The position numbers were made by a program, and so were the translations under genes. From M55B127 sp035269185 (GTDB taxonomy: Bacteria; Bacillota; Halanaerobiia; Halanaerobiales; M55B127): a stretch of DNA of 64,000 bases. The stretch is from positions 1 through 64,000 of the forward strand of contig CAYSHP010000004.1 in assembly GCA_964430875.1 (NCBI GenBank), read 5' to 3'. Within the stretch, counting starts at the first letter, position 1. Every line of letters starts with the position of its first letter. This document shows, in pieces, positions 50,474 through 59,031 of this stretch. The notes under the pieces were generated by a model. That model did no database searches, was not told the DNA's origin, and was given only the letters and a program-made list of their open reading frames with translations.

Positions 50474-52267
50474 ATGTTAAATAAAAAAATAATTAATTTA
50501 GCAGTTATAGCTCATGTAAATGCTGGCAAATCAACTCTAGTAGATGCTTTTTTAAATCAAAGTGGTGTATTTAGAGAAAATGAGGTAGTAGAAGAGTTTA
50601 TTATGGATAGTAATGATCTAGAAAAAGAACGTGGTATTACTATTTATGCTAAAAACTGCTCAATAGAACATGATGGATATAAAATTAATATTGTAGATAC
50701 TCCGGGGCATGCAGACTTTTCTTCAGAAGTTGAACGAATCATAAAAGCTGTAGATACAACTATTTTAGTTGTGGATTCAAGTGAAGGTCCTATGCCGCAG
50801 ACTAGATTTGTGCTAAAAAAGTCATTAGAACAAGGTATAAAACCTATCTTGTTTATTAATAAAATGGATAAGAATAATGAAAGAGCTAAACAAGTAGAAG
50901 ATATGGTATTAGATCTATTTATTGAACTACAAGCCGATGATCAACAGCTTGAATTTCCAATTATTTATGGAGTTGCCAAAGATGGAATTGCAAAATATGA
51001 AATTGATGGTAATAGTGAAAACTTAGAACCATTATTCGAAACAATAATAAATCATGTAGAACCTTATCCTGATTTAAAAGAAAAACCATTACAGATTCAA
51101 ATACATGATCTTGCTTATGATGACTATCTTGGTCGAATAGGTATCGGTAGAATATATAGTGGAAGTATTGAAAACAAACAAAAAGTTGAAGTTTCCAAAA
51201 GAGATGGAAGTATTACAAAAGAAAAAGTTACCGAACTACTTGGTTACCATGGTTTAAATCAAAGTTCAATAGAAAAAGCTGGTAGTGGAGATATCGTGGC
51301 TGTGGCAGGTATACCTCATATTTCAATAGGTGAAACAATATGTGATGTAGGTAAAGTTAAACCAATGGATATGATAAAAATTGAAGAACCAACTTTATCT
51401 ATGAACTTTTCAATTAATGATTCTCCTTTTTCAGGTGAGAGTGGTAAATACTTAACCTCAAGAAATTTAAAATCTCGTCTTGAAAAAGAAACTGAAGTAA
51501 ATGTTGGATTAGGTGTTGAAAAACTAGAAGGCAGTGAAGGCTTTAAAGTTTCAGGCCGAGGAGAATTACATTTGTCGGTACTTTTAGAACATATGAGAAG
51601 AGAAGGATATGAAATTTCAGTTTCTAAACCAGAGGTCCTTTATAAAAAAGATAATGGTAAATTATTAGAACCAATTGAAAGGGTTATTATAGATGTGCCT
51701 GAAAAATATTCGGGTAGTGTAATCTCTAAATTAAATCAAAGAAAAGGTTTAATGAAGTCTATGCGAAAAGAAAGCGATTATATTAAATTAAATTATCTAG
51801 TACCTACTAGGGGATTAATCGGTTATAAAAGTGAATTTATAAATGATACCAGTGGAGAAGGTACTTTAATAAGATCCTTTGAAAGATATGAAGAACATAA
51901 AGGGAAAATTCCTAAAAGAACCAATGGTGTTTTAGTTTCTCAAAATGAAGGTAAGGCCATGCCTTACGCTTTAGATAATCTTAGTGCCAGAGGTACTATC
52001 TTTATTAAACCCGGCACAAGGGTATATGAAGGTATGATAATTGGAATGAACAATAAGGATAATGACCTTACAGTTAACCCTTGTAAGAATAAAAAGCTTA
52101 CTAATACTAGAGCATCTGGGTCAGATGATGCCGTTAATTTAGCTCCACCCAAAACATTTTCATTAGAGGAAGCCCTTGAATTTATTAACGATGATGAATT
52201 AGTAGAAGTAACTCCAGATGCTATCAGATTAAGGAAAAAAATATTAAGAGGCAAATTAAGAAAATAA
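50474..52267 (+). CDS. typA: TypA/BipA-family translational GTPase with altered P-loop
   Basis: Ribosome-associated GTPase linked to stress and large-subunit assembly; 597 residues, close to the usual 605. The domain order is normal: G domain (1-200), EF-G-like domains II, III and V, and the TypA C-terminal domain (ARGTIFIKPGTRVYEGMIIG, RASGSDDAVNLAPPK). G2 (RGITI), G3 (DTPGHADF with catalytic His) and G4 (NKMD) are intact, but G1 is AHVNAGKST instead of AHVDHGKTT: N16 replaces the conserved Asp, A17 replaces His and S20 replaces Thr. It may therefore be a divergent paralogue. ATG 50468 abuts GAAAGGA, so ATG 50474 is preferred. A good promoter and a terminator make it monocistronic. Confidence 0.88.
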   Translation: MLNKKIINLAVIAHVNAGKSTLVDAFLNQSGVFRENEVVEEFIMDSNDLEKERGITIYAKNCSIEHDGYKINIVDTPGHADFSSEVERIIKAVDTTILVVDSSEGPMPQTRFVLKKSLEQGIKPILFINKMDKNNERAKQVEDMVLDLFIELQADDQQLEFPIIYGVAKDGIAKYEIDGNSENLEPLFETIINHVEPYPDLKEKPLQIQIHDLAYDDYLGRIGIGRIYSGSIENKQKVEVSKRDGSITKEKVTELLGYHGLNQSSIEKAGSGDIVAVAGIPHISIGETICDVGKVKPMDMIKIEEPTLSMNFSINDSPFSGESGKYLTSRNLKSRLEKETEVNVGLGVEKLEGSEGFKVSGRGELHLSVLLEHMRREGYEISVSKPEVLYKKDNGKLLEPIERVIIDVPEKYSGSVISKLNQRKGLMKSMRKESDYIKLNYLVPTRGLIGYKSEFINDTSGEGTLIRSFERYEEHKGKIPKRTNGVLVSQNEGKAMPYALDNLSARGTIFIKPGTRVYEGMIIGMNNKDNDLTVNPCKNKKLTNTRASGSDDAVNLAPPKTFSLEEALEFINDDELVEVTPDAIRLRKKILRGKLRK

Positions 52268-52289
52268 ATAAAATATATATTATAAACCA

Positions 52290-52318
52290 AAATTCCGGGC
52301 TTACCCGGAATTTTTTTA
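52290..52318 (+). terminator. Terminator of the TypA gene
   Basis: AAATTCCGGG (52290-52299) pairs with CCCGGAATTT (52304-52313), followed by TTTT; may also serve the convergent AraC gene. Confidence 0.88.
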
Positions 52319-52347
52319 CTATGAAATATTTATAATCAATTCAATTA

Positions 52348-53235
52348 TTAATTACTGTTTTCAATAACATTTCTAAATTTTGATGGTGAATTACCTGTTT
52401 TCCTTTTAAATATAAAGCTGAAATGACTTCGATTATTAAAACCACAATCATAACATATTTCTGAAATTGATTTGTCAGACTTATTCAATTTTTCCTTTGC
52501 TTTTTCTATTTTAACATCTAGTAAATATTGAAAAGGAGTTTTGCCAGTTTCTTCTTTAAAAACTCTAATAAAGTGGTATGAACTATAATTAACAGTTTCT
52601 GCTATTTCTTCTAAAGAAATGTCTTTAGAATAGTTTTTATGAATAAAATTAATAGCTTTATAAATTGTTTTTTTATTAGATTTAATTTTATCTATTGGTT
52701 TATTGTTTAGATTATTATTAAGATTTCTTAATAATTTAATAGCAATTTGTTTATTTAAATTATCTATCATTAAATTATATCCAATAGGTTTCATTTTTAT
52801 TTCTCCAATAAAAGAATTTAATAAATTTCTAAAGTCAATTGAGACCGCTTTATTCATATTCTCAAATACGACATTCCTGTTATTATATAACTTTTCACTT
52901 ATCTTACTCATAAATTCTTTATCTATAAATATCGCTAAGAAAGACTTTATTTCAATAATTGGTTCACCAAAAGTTTCTGAACAATGCAACTGTCCTGGAT
53001 TAATAGGAAAAAGATGCTGTTCTTTGATTTTATAATAATTTTTTTCAACAATCTCTAAGGGATAATCGATAGTAAGTGGCAAAATGAATTTATACATATC
53101 AAATTTATTTCCCTCAGAAAATGCATTTTTCACTTTAATAACAGAAATATTTTCACTAGAATATTCTTCTATATCTATAATATTTAATATCTGGGAAGGA
53201 AGAGTAAGTTTGATTTTATTAAACAAAGTGTCCAT
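52348..53235 (-). CDS. AraC-family transcriptional regulator
   Basis: A 295-residue regulator: N-terminal cupin-like sensor (about 1-170), where LHCSETFGEPIIEIKSF is typical of AraC ligand domains, and two C-terminal HTH motifs (ISLEEIAETVNYSSYHFIRV and ISEICYDCGFNNRSHFSFIF, ending KTGNSPSKFR). The ligand is unknown. The ATG follows GGAGGG. It is divergent from an exported-protein operon at 53391; the 155-base region between holds its promoter and a perfect palindrome, so it probably controls itself and those genes. Confidence 0.88.
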   Translation of the reverse strand: MDTLFNKIKLTLPSQILNIIDIEEYSSENISVIKVKNAFSEGNKFDMYKFILPLTIDYPLEIVEKNYYKIKEQHLFPINPGQLHCSETFGEPIIEIKSFLAIFIDKEFMSKISEKLYNNRNVVFENMNKAVSIDFRNLLNSFIGEIKMKPIGYNLMIDNLNKQIAIKLLRNLNNNLNNKPIDKIKSNKKTIYKAINFIHKNYSKDISLEEIAETVNYSSYHFIRVFKEETGKTPFQYLLDVKIEKAKEKLNKSDKSISEICYDCGFNNRSHFSFIFKRKTGNSPSKFRNVIENSN

Positions 53236-53278
53236 TTAATCCCTCCTTCTCAATGTATAAAAAGACATTTATAGTAAA

Positions 53279-53307
53279 ATTATACAGCAATTAAAGTACA
53301 ATATCAA
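53279..53307 (-). promoter_or_regulatory. Promoter of the AraC-family gene
   Basis: On the minus strand, TTGATA (53307-53302), a 17-base spacer and TATAAT (53284-53279), 44 bases before the start codon. Confidence 0.75.
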
Positions 53308-53316
53308 GCAATTATA

Positions 53317-53331
53317 ACAACATAATGTTGT
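53317..53331. promoter_or_regulatory. Perfect palindrome between divergent genes (operator)
   Basis: ACAACAT-A-ATGTTGT is a perfect 15-base palindrome, 10 bases upstream of the AraC gene's -35 and 60 bases before the divergent gene at 53391. Confidence 0.6.
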
Positions 53332-53390
53332 CTTTTTATTGGTAAAATATAGTTAGAAGATATAAATTTTCTAAACTAAGGGGGATACAA

Positions 53391-54035
53391 ATGAAAAAAT
53401 TTAATATCTTACTTATATGTTTAATCTTTATTTTCACATTTTCTCTATCCTGTAATATACAAGCCCAGGAATATCTAGAAAATACAAGCCCTGATTTAAG
53501 TATTTGGCCTAAACAGGAATATATTTTAGAAATCAATAATACTATGATGGCAGAAGGTGCAACCCATAAACAATATTACGGAAGGCATAAGCTAAGACTA
53601 GACACATCTATGGGAGAAATGACTAATACAGTTATTTATCATTTTAAAGAAGATAATATAAAGGAAATTATTATACTCCCTGATCAAAATATGTATATGG
53701 AAAACAATTTGAATTATCAGGAATTTTTTGAAACAAATGATGCTGGTAGTAGTTTATTATATGATAATATGCCAGGCGAAGAAATGGCTATGTATGGTGC
53801 AAATAAGGTAAGTGAAGAAACCTTTTTAGAGCGAAAAGTTGAAAAGTGGTTTTTTATTGATAGTTCAGAAGGAAAAGATGTTTTAATAGAAATGCTTTTA
53901 GATAGAAAACTTAGACAAATCATGAAAATGTGGGTCGATGAAGAATTAATTTTTGAAGTTATTAAAATTACTATAGGAAATATCCCGGATGATATGTTTA
54001 ATCCACCACAGGACTTTGAAGTTATGAGTTATTAA
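53391..54035 (+). CDS. Exported protein, LolA-fold/DUF4412-like
   Basis: A 214-residue exported protein. The signal peptide (MKKFNILLICLIFIFTFSLS, cleavage near IQAQE, about 26) is followed by a beta-rich domain with the pattern of LolA-fold, DUF4412-like proteins: an early strand EYILEINNTMM, IKEIIILPDQNMYM, and a closing IGNIPDDMFNPPQDFEVMSY. Such proteins bind lipid-like ligands or act as sensors in the periplasm. It heads an operon with the FecR-like gene after 30 bases and is divergent from an AraC regulator, so it may be induced by whatever that regulator senses. Confidence 0.65.
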   Translation: MKKFNILLICLIFIFTFSLSCNIQAQEYLENTSPDLSIWPKQEYILEINNTMMAEGATHKQYYGRHKLRLDTSMGEMTNTVIYHFKEDNIKEIIILPDQNMYMENNLNYQEFFETNDAGSSLLYDNMPGEEMAMYGANKVSEETFLERKVEKWFFIDSSEGKDVLIEMLLDRKLRQIMKMWVDEELIFEVIKITIGNIPDDMFNPPQDFEVMSY

Positions 54036-54065
54036 AGTTGCATTTTTAAAGAAAGAAGGGATAAT

Positions 54066-55040
54066 ATGATAGATAAATTTAAAATATCTATTTTTATAGT
54101 GATTACATTATTATTGTTTAATACAATCATAATTGCCGAAAAAATAATAGATCCCTATAACTATGAATTGGTATTAGGCAAAGTTACAAATTTACAAGGT
54201 GAAGCTTTCTTTATAAATGAAAATAATCAATCTATAAAATTAAAAAATAATAATTTATTAAGTACCCAAAAGATTAAAAAGTTTATGTTAATCTATAATG
54301 ATAATGCTCAAACATTAATAGATGGTCGAAAAGATATGGCAGAAAAATTGACTATTAAAACTTCTGCTAATGGTAAATTTAGATTATTATTAACTGATGA
54401 TAATAAAAAAAATAATTATCTATTAATAGGGCCTAATACTGAAATAAAACTTACGATAAAAGGAGGTTGTTTATATACAACTGAATTTGATGGAGAAGGC
54501 TATGATATAGAAACATTAAAATGGCGTGATATTAAAAAAAATATAACTTGGAATATTCATAAGGGTAAGGTAAAAGTTTTATATCAAAAAAATAATATTT
54601 TTCGTCTCGGTGCTCCTAATACTGAAAATGCAAAAATTTACATTGATAATCAAATACAAGATATTGAATATGAAGTTATTGTTTTAACGGGAGAAGAAGC
54701 CTCTAAAGAAAAAATCAAGGTAGCCAGTTTAACTCCTGAAATGACTGCACAAATAGAAGCAATCAAAAATAATTATCTGTTAGTATACAAAGTAGACAAA
54801 ATTGAAAATTTACCAACTGAAATTAAATCACAACTTAATGACCAAATAGCAAATTTTAAAACTGCTTATCAAGAAGCTGAAAATAATATGAATAATATGA
54901 TGAACCAAACCAGACAGATTGTGACTATTTTGAAAGTATATAAAGGGGAGGCTAAATTAGAAGACACAAAATTAACAGATGGTGAATTAGCAAAAGTTAA
55001 AGGAGATATAGAAAGGGCTAGTACACCAGAAAAGTTTTGA
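54066..55040 (+). CDS. Exported FecR-like domain protein
   Basis: A 324-residue protein with an N-terminal signal or anchor (residues 5-25) and, from about 40 to 190, a FecR-like beta-barrel (GKVTNLQGEAFFINENNQSI, FRLLLTDDNKKNNYLLIGPN, KGKVKVLYQKNNIFRLGAPN). The C-terminal 110 residues are helical and likely coiled coil (DQIANFKTAYQEAENNMNNM), ending in ERASTPEKF. FecR domains in secreted proteins sense or bind envelope ligands. It is the second gene of the operon begun at 53391 and ends at a terminator. Confidence 0.68.
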   Translation: MIDKFKISIFIVITLLLFNTIIIAEKIIDPYNYELVLGKVTNLQGEAFFINENNQSIKLKNNNLLSTQKIKKFMLIYNDNAQTLIDGRKDMAEKLTIKTSANGKFRLLLTDDNKKNNYLLIGPNTEIKLTIKGGCLYTTEFDGEGYDIETLKWRDIKKNITWNIHKGKVKVLYQKNNIFRLGAPNTENAKIYIDNQIQDIEYEVIVLTGEEASKEKIKVASLTPEMTAQIEAIKNNYLLVYKVDKIENLPTEIKSQLNDQIANFKTAYQEAENNMNNMMNQTRQIVTILKVYKGEAKLEDTKLTDGELAKVKGDIERASTPEKF

Positions 55041-55076
55041 TCTTTAAAACTCAATATTATATTAATATTATTTTAT

Positions 55077-55100
55077 TCCGGTTATTACCGGATTTTTTTA
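55077..55100 (+). terminator. Terminator after the FecR-like gene
   Basis: TCCGGT (55077-55082) pairs with ACCGGA (55087-55092), followed by TTTTTTT. Confidence 0.85.
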
Positions 55101-55208
55101 TAATAATATTAGAAGAAATGTAATCTATTTAATAAAAATTCTAAAAATTTGCATATATAATACTAATAGAATGTATATAATATATTTGAATTTAAGGAGG
55201 TAACAAAA

Positions 55209-55880
55209 TTGAGTATTAAAAGTAGTGAAATCATTGAAGAATTAAAAACTGTTCTTTCAAGTAAGACTATTGATGCAATCTTACCTCCTTTATTTTTTGT
55301 TATTATAAATAGAATCTTAGGTCTTAACATTGCAGCATTTTCAGCTATAGGTATTGCTTTAATAATAGGTATAATGAGATTAATAAAGAAACAACCCTGG
55401 AAATATGCTCTGGGAGGATTATTTTTAGTAAGTTTAGCTTCTGGTTTATCTTATATCACAAAAAGTGCTGCTAGTTATTTTATTCCCGCTATTATTAGTA
55501 GTTCCGTCTTAATTATTCTCGCCTTAGGTAGTTTGATCTTAGGCAAACCACTGGCTGCCTGGGCTAGCCATTTATCCAGAGGCTGGCCGCTGGATTGGTT
55601 TTGGAGAAAAGATGTAAAACCAGCTTATAAAGAGGTAACGTGGTTTTGGACTACCTTCTTATTTATGAGGCTATTTATTCAAATTACACTTTATAGAATT
55701 GGAGAAAACGCAAATTTAACTTGGGCTAATATTCTTTTAGGCTGGCCATTTACAATTTCCATTTTGATTTTCAGTTATTTATATGGATTATGGCGTCTGA
55801 AAAACTTAAGTGGACCAGGTGTTGATGAATATCAAGAAGGAAAAGAGCCACCTTGGGAAGGACAAAAAAGAGGTTTTTAA
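55209..55880 (+). CDS. DUF3159-family membrane protein
   Basis: A 223-residue inner-membrane protein with about five or six transmembrane helices. Sequence features are those of DUF3159 proteins (LPPLFFVIINRILGLNIAAF, IIGIMRLIKKQPWKYALGGL, LSRGWPLDWFWRKDVKPAYK). It ends in a soluble charged tail (GPGVDEYQEGKEPPWEGQ). The TTG start follows a strong AAGGAGG. The SOR-like gene follows after 41 bases. The function of the family is not known. Confidence 0.75.
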   Translation: MSIKSSEIIEELKTVLSSKTIDAILPPLFFVIINRILGLNIAAFSAIGIALIIGIMRLIKKQPWKYALGGLFLVSLASGLSYITKSAASYFIPAIISSSVLIILALGSLILGKPLAAWASHLSRGWPLDWFWRKDVKPAYKEVTWFWTTFLFMRLFIQITLYRIGENANLTWANILLGWPFTISILIFSYLYGLWRLKNLSGPGVDEYQEGKEPPWEGQKRGF

Positions 55881-55921
55881 GATACTATCTTAAAAATTAA
55901 AAATAAAGGGAGGTTAAAATA

Positions 55922-56269
55922 ATGAGGAAAGTTTTACTTTTCACTCTTGTTTTGATTTTCATCTTTAGTACTGCTGCTATGGCTCATCCACCACAAAAAG
56001 TTACAACAAACTTTAATATGGAAACTCAGATGCTTACAGTAGAGTTTACACATACTGTGGGAGGAGAAAATTCAAATCATTTTGTTGATAAAATTTCAAT
56101 AATGTTAAATGGAAATGAAGTAATTACTCAAATACCAGGTAAACAATTAGAAAATAATGAATCATTTAATTATTATATGCCATCTGTAGAAAGTGGAGAT
56201 GAAATCGAGATAATGACTTATTGTAGTATTTCAGGAAATAGAGGTACTACTTTAACAGTAGGTGAGTAA
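55922..56269 (+). CDS. Exported desulfoferrodoxin/SOR-like domain protein
   Basis: A 115-residue secreted protein. The signal peptide (MRKVLLFTLVLIFIFSTAAM, cleavage near AMA-HP) is followed by one beta-sandwich like the iron domain of superoxide reductases (HPPQKVTTNFNMETQMLTVE, FTHTVGGENSNHFVDKISIM, PSVESGDEIEIMTYCSISGN). In superoxide reductases His and Cys residues bind iron; here His at the mature N-terminus, His in FTHTV and NHF, and one Cys remain, so metal binding is possible but activity is uncertain. Probably in an operon with the DUF3159 gene. A terminator follows. Confidence 0.68.
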   Translation: MRKVLLFTLVLIFIFSTAAMAHPPQKVTTNFNMETQMLTVEFTHTVGGENSNHFVDKISIMLNGNEVITQIPGKQLENNESFNYYMPSVESGDEIEIMTYCSISGNRGTTLTVGE

Positions 56270-56284
56270 TCAAATATTTTTAAG

Positions 56285-56320
56285 TAAGGACGCCTTTATT
56301 ATAATGGCGTCCTTATTTTA
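56285..56320 (+). terminator. Terminator after the SOR-like gene
   Basis: TAAGGACGCC (56285-56294) pairs perfectly with GGCGTCCTTA (56306-56315), then TTTTA. Confidence 0.85.
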
Positions 56321-56441
56321 CAATAAAATATAATAATTTCTATTAGTAATAATTATTGATATTTCTATAAATAGATAATATAATTATTTATAATAAAAAG
56401 ATATATTAATTTCAATAATACAAGATAAGGAGCTGATTTAT

Positions 56442-57806
56442 TTGCTATTTGAAAAAATTGAGTCATCAGGCTTAGCCCATTATTCATATATTATAGGAGA
56501 TCAAAATGAAGCAATAGTAATCGATCCCAAAAGAGATATTGAAGACTATTTTAAAAAATCAACTGAAATGGGTTTTGAAATTAAATACATATTAGAAACT
56601 CATCGCAATGAAGATTATATTATTGGGTCAAAAAATCTAGCTGAAAAAACAAATGCTGAAATCTGGCATGCTGATCATCAATTGGATTATCAATATGGAA
56701 ATGCAGTTAAGGATGAACAAAATTTCAAAATAGGACGACTAAATGTTCAAGCAATAAGCACTCCTGGTCATACTCCTAATTCTTTTAGTTATCTTTTAAA
56801 AGATTTTTCAGGTGAACCCTTAATGATTTTTACCGGAGACTTAATCTTTGCAGGAGATACAGGCCGTGTTGATTTAATGGGTGAAGAACATATGGATAAA
56901 ATGGCCCAGCAAATGTATGATTCGATATTTAATAAAATATTACCACTAGGAGATGGAGTAATTATCTGTCCAGCCCATGGTGCTGGTTCTGTATGTGGTG
57001 ATACAATTGCCGAGAGAGAGTTCACTACTATTGGCTTAGAAAAGAAAGTTAATCCTAATTTACAGTATATAGATCAAAATGATTTTGTAAATAATATCAA
57101 AGAAAAATTAGAACGACCACCCTATTTTAGAAAAATGGAAGAATTAAATTTAACAGGTACTCATTCTATAAATAATCTTCCGGCTCCTAAATCATTAAAT
57201 CCAAAACAATTTAAAGATAAATTAAGTGATGAAGAAATTTTGGTTTTAGATACAAGAAATGAATTAAATTATGGAGCAGCTCATATTCCAGATTCTATTT
57301 CCATTTGGCAGGATGGTTTAGCCAGCTTTGCCGGCTGGTTTTTACCATATAATAAAAAGATTCTTTTAGTTACGCCAGATCAATTTCCAACAAAAGATTT
57401 AAAAATTCTACATCGGTTAGGTTTTGACAATATAATTGGTTATTTAAAAGGCGGTCTTTTACAATGGCATATGGCTGGTTATGAAAGTAATTCAATAGGT
57501 ATGATAAAAGTACAAAACCTTTGTAGACTTTTAGATAAGTCAAATAACTATTGGATTCTTGATGTAAGAAGTGAAGATGAAATAGCAGAGGCAGGCGAAA
57601 TTCAAGATGCACATCACATCCATATCACTCAACTTCCGGATAATTTAGACAAAATTTCAAAAGATAAACCAATTTATATTTTCTGTGGTAGTGGTTTAAG
57701 ATCAACCACTGCTGCTAGTCTATTAAAACAAAATGGATTTGAAAATATTAATGTGATATTAGGCGGTTTAGAGGGCTGGTCATCTACAACTTGCCCGATT
57801 GTTTAA
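56442..57806 (+). CDS. Metallo-beta-lactamase-fold protein with two rhodanese domains
   Basis: A 454-residue cytoplasmic protein resembling persulfide dioxygenase-rhodanese fusions used in sulfide and persulfide handling. The MBL domain (1-230) has STPGHTPNSF, FTGDLIFAGDTG and CPAHGAGSVCG, but the usual T-H-x-H-x-D-H motif reads THRNEDY: N56 and Y59 replace two metal-ligand His, so the metal site must differ. Rhodanese 1 (about 250-345) lacks the catalytic Cys (ILLVTPDQF), and rhodanese 2 (about 355-454) keeps it, C415 (IFCGSGLRS). Two YeeE/YedE genes for sulfur-compound uptake follow. The TTG start follows AAGGAG. Confidence 0.85.
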   Translation: MLFEKIESSGLAHYSYIIGDQNEAIVIDPKRDIEDYFKKSTEMGFEIKYILETHRNEDYIIGSKNLAEKTNAEIWHADHQLDYQYGNAVKDEQNFKIGRLNVQAISTPGHTPNSFSYLLKDFSGEPLMIFTGDLIFAGDTGRVDLMGEEHMDKMAQQMYDSIFNKILPLGDGVIICPAHGAGSVCGDTIAEREFTTIGLEKKVNPNLQYIDQNDFVNNIKEKLERPPYFRKMEELNLTGTHSINNLPAPKSLNPKQFKDKLSDEEILVLDTRNELNYGAAHIPDSISIWQDGLASFAGWFLPYNKKILLVTPDQFPTKDLKILHRLGFDNIIGYLKGGLLQWHMAGYESNSIGMIKVQNLCRLLDKSNNYWILDVRSEDEIAEAGEIQDAHHIHITQLPDNLDKISKDKPIYIFCGSGLRSTTAASLLKQNGFENINVILGGLEGWSSTTCPIV

Positions 57807-57814
57807 ATTTTTTA

Positions 57815-57845
57815 AGGAGTATAAAAAATACTCCTCTTTTTTTAT
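57815..57845 (+). terminator. Terminator between the rhodanese and YeeE/YedE genes
   Basis: AGGAGTAT (57815-57822) pairs with ATACTCCT (57828-57835), followed by CTTTTTTTT. Transport genes may need read-through or their own promoter. Confidence 0.85.
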
Positions 57846-57876
57846 CTAACAAATCAAAAAAGAAAGGAGCATAAAT

Positions 57877-58383
57877 ATGGATATATTGAGTATGGGTAAG
57901 TGGTCCCCTTATATAATAGGATTTTTAATTGGAGTATTAAGTTGGTTCTCATTTCTATTTTCCAAAAGACCAATTGGAGTTTCAACAGCATTTGCTCGTT
58001 TAAGCGGTCTTTTAGAAAAGGCTTTCTTTGGACCTGATATTGAAAGAAAAGATTATTATAAAAAGTTTGCACCAACAGTTGATTGGGAAGTAATGCTTGT
58101 TATTGGAGTGATTTTAGGTTCTTTTATCTCCGCGACAATTTCAGGACAGTTCCAATTTGAATTAGTACCTTCAATGTGGATAAATGCCTTTGGTAATACT
58201 CCATTACTTAGAATTATAACAGCTCTCCTAGGAGGCTTTTTTGTTGGTCTGGGAGCCCGTTGGGCTGGAGGTTGTACAAGTGGTCATGGTATAAGTGGAA
58301 CCATGCAGTTAGCTATTAGCAGTTGGATTGCTCTGATATCTTTCTTTGTAGGTGGAGTAATAACTGCTAATCTCTTATATTAA
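57877..58383 (+). CDS. YeeE/YedE-family sulfur-compound transporter, half 1
   Basis: Inner-membrane protein, 168 residues with about four or five helices, of the YeeE/YedE (TsuA-like) family that takes up thiosulfate or related sulfur species. The signature GARWAGGCTSGHGISG, with the conserved Cys in GGCTSGHG, is near residue 130. TsuA proteins are about 350 residues; here the N- and C-type halves are on separate genes, this one and the next. The ATG follows AAAGGAG. Confidence 0.85.
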   Translation: MDILSMGKWSPYIIGFLIGVLSWFSFLFSKRPIGVSTAFARLSGLLEKAFFGPDIERKDYYKKFAPTVDWEVMLVIGVILGSFISATISGQFQFELVPSMWINAFGNTPLLRIITALLGGFFVGLGARWAGGCTSGHGISGTMQLAISSWIALISFFVGGVITANLLY

Positions 58384-58428
58384 TTATTTTATAATAATAT
58401 CTTTTTTATCGGAGGTGCTTAAATCAAT

Positions 58429-58965
58429 ATGACAAAACTAAGACATAATATCTTAGGATTATTAACCGGTTTGATCTTTGGATTCTTACTACAAAGAGGT
58501 GGATTAACAGATTATAATATCCTGGAAGGTCAATTACTATTACAGGATTTTACTGTATTTAAAGTAATTTTGACAGCCATTATTACCGGTATGGTCGGTA
58601 TTCATATTTTAAAATATTTAGGAAAAATTGAATTTAGTTTAAAAACTGGTTCAGTTGGATCTCTTGTAACAGGAGGATTACTTTTTGGAATTGGTTTTGG
58701 TCTTTTAGGATACTGTCCCGGTACAGTAGTTGGTGCTATTGGATCAGGATCTCTAGATGCCTTAATTGGAGGAGTGCCCGGGATGATTTTAGGCGCTGGA
58801 TTTTTTGCCAACATATATCCCAAAGTAAAAAGCAGTTTCTTAGAAAAACAGCAATTAAAGAAACTCAGTATAAAGGATTATTTTGATATTAATGATTTAA
58901 CCTTGGTTTCTTTAATTTCAATACTACTTATAGTTTTACTTTTAATATTTGAATTTATAGTATAA
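58429..58965 (+). CDS. YeeE/YedE-family sulfur-compound transporter, half 2
   Basis: A 178-residue inner-membrane protein and partner of the preceding gene. The start FLLQRGGLTDYNILEGQLLL, the central GFGLLGYCPGTVVGAIGSGS (Cys in GYCPGT) and GVPGMILGAGFFANIYP are family hallmarks. The two Cys motifs, one in each half, are the residues that pass thiosulfate through the pore in TsuA. The final helix is an added anchor. GGAGGTG is 11 bases from the ATG, somewhat long. A bidirectional terminator separates it from the convergent flavodoxin gene. Confidence 0.85.
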   Translation: MTKLRHNILGLLTGLIFGFLLQRGGLTDYNILEGQLLLQDFTVFKVILTAIITGMVGIHILKYLGKIEFSLKTGSVGSLVTGGLLFGIGFGLLGYCPGTVVGAIGSGSLDALIGGVPGMILGAGFFANIYPKVKSSFLEKQQLKKLSIKDYFDINDLTLVSLISILLIVLLLIFEFIV

Positions 58966-58969
58966 TATA

Positions 58970-59013
58970 TTAACCTGGACTTCATATAATAGAGAAGACC
59001 AGGTTAATTTTAT
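58970..59013. terminator. Bidirectional terminator
   Basis: TTAACCTGG-A-CTTC (58970-58983) pairs with GAAG-A-CCAGGTTAA (58994-59007) with one A-A mismatch, between convergent genes. T-runs are short on both sides. Confidence 0.75.
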
Positions 59014-59031
59014 ATTTATATAACAGCCAAA

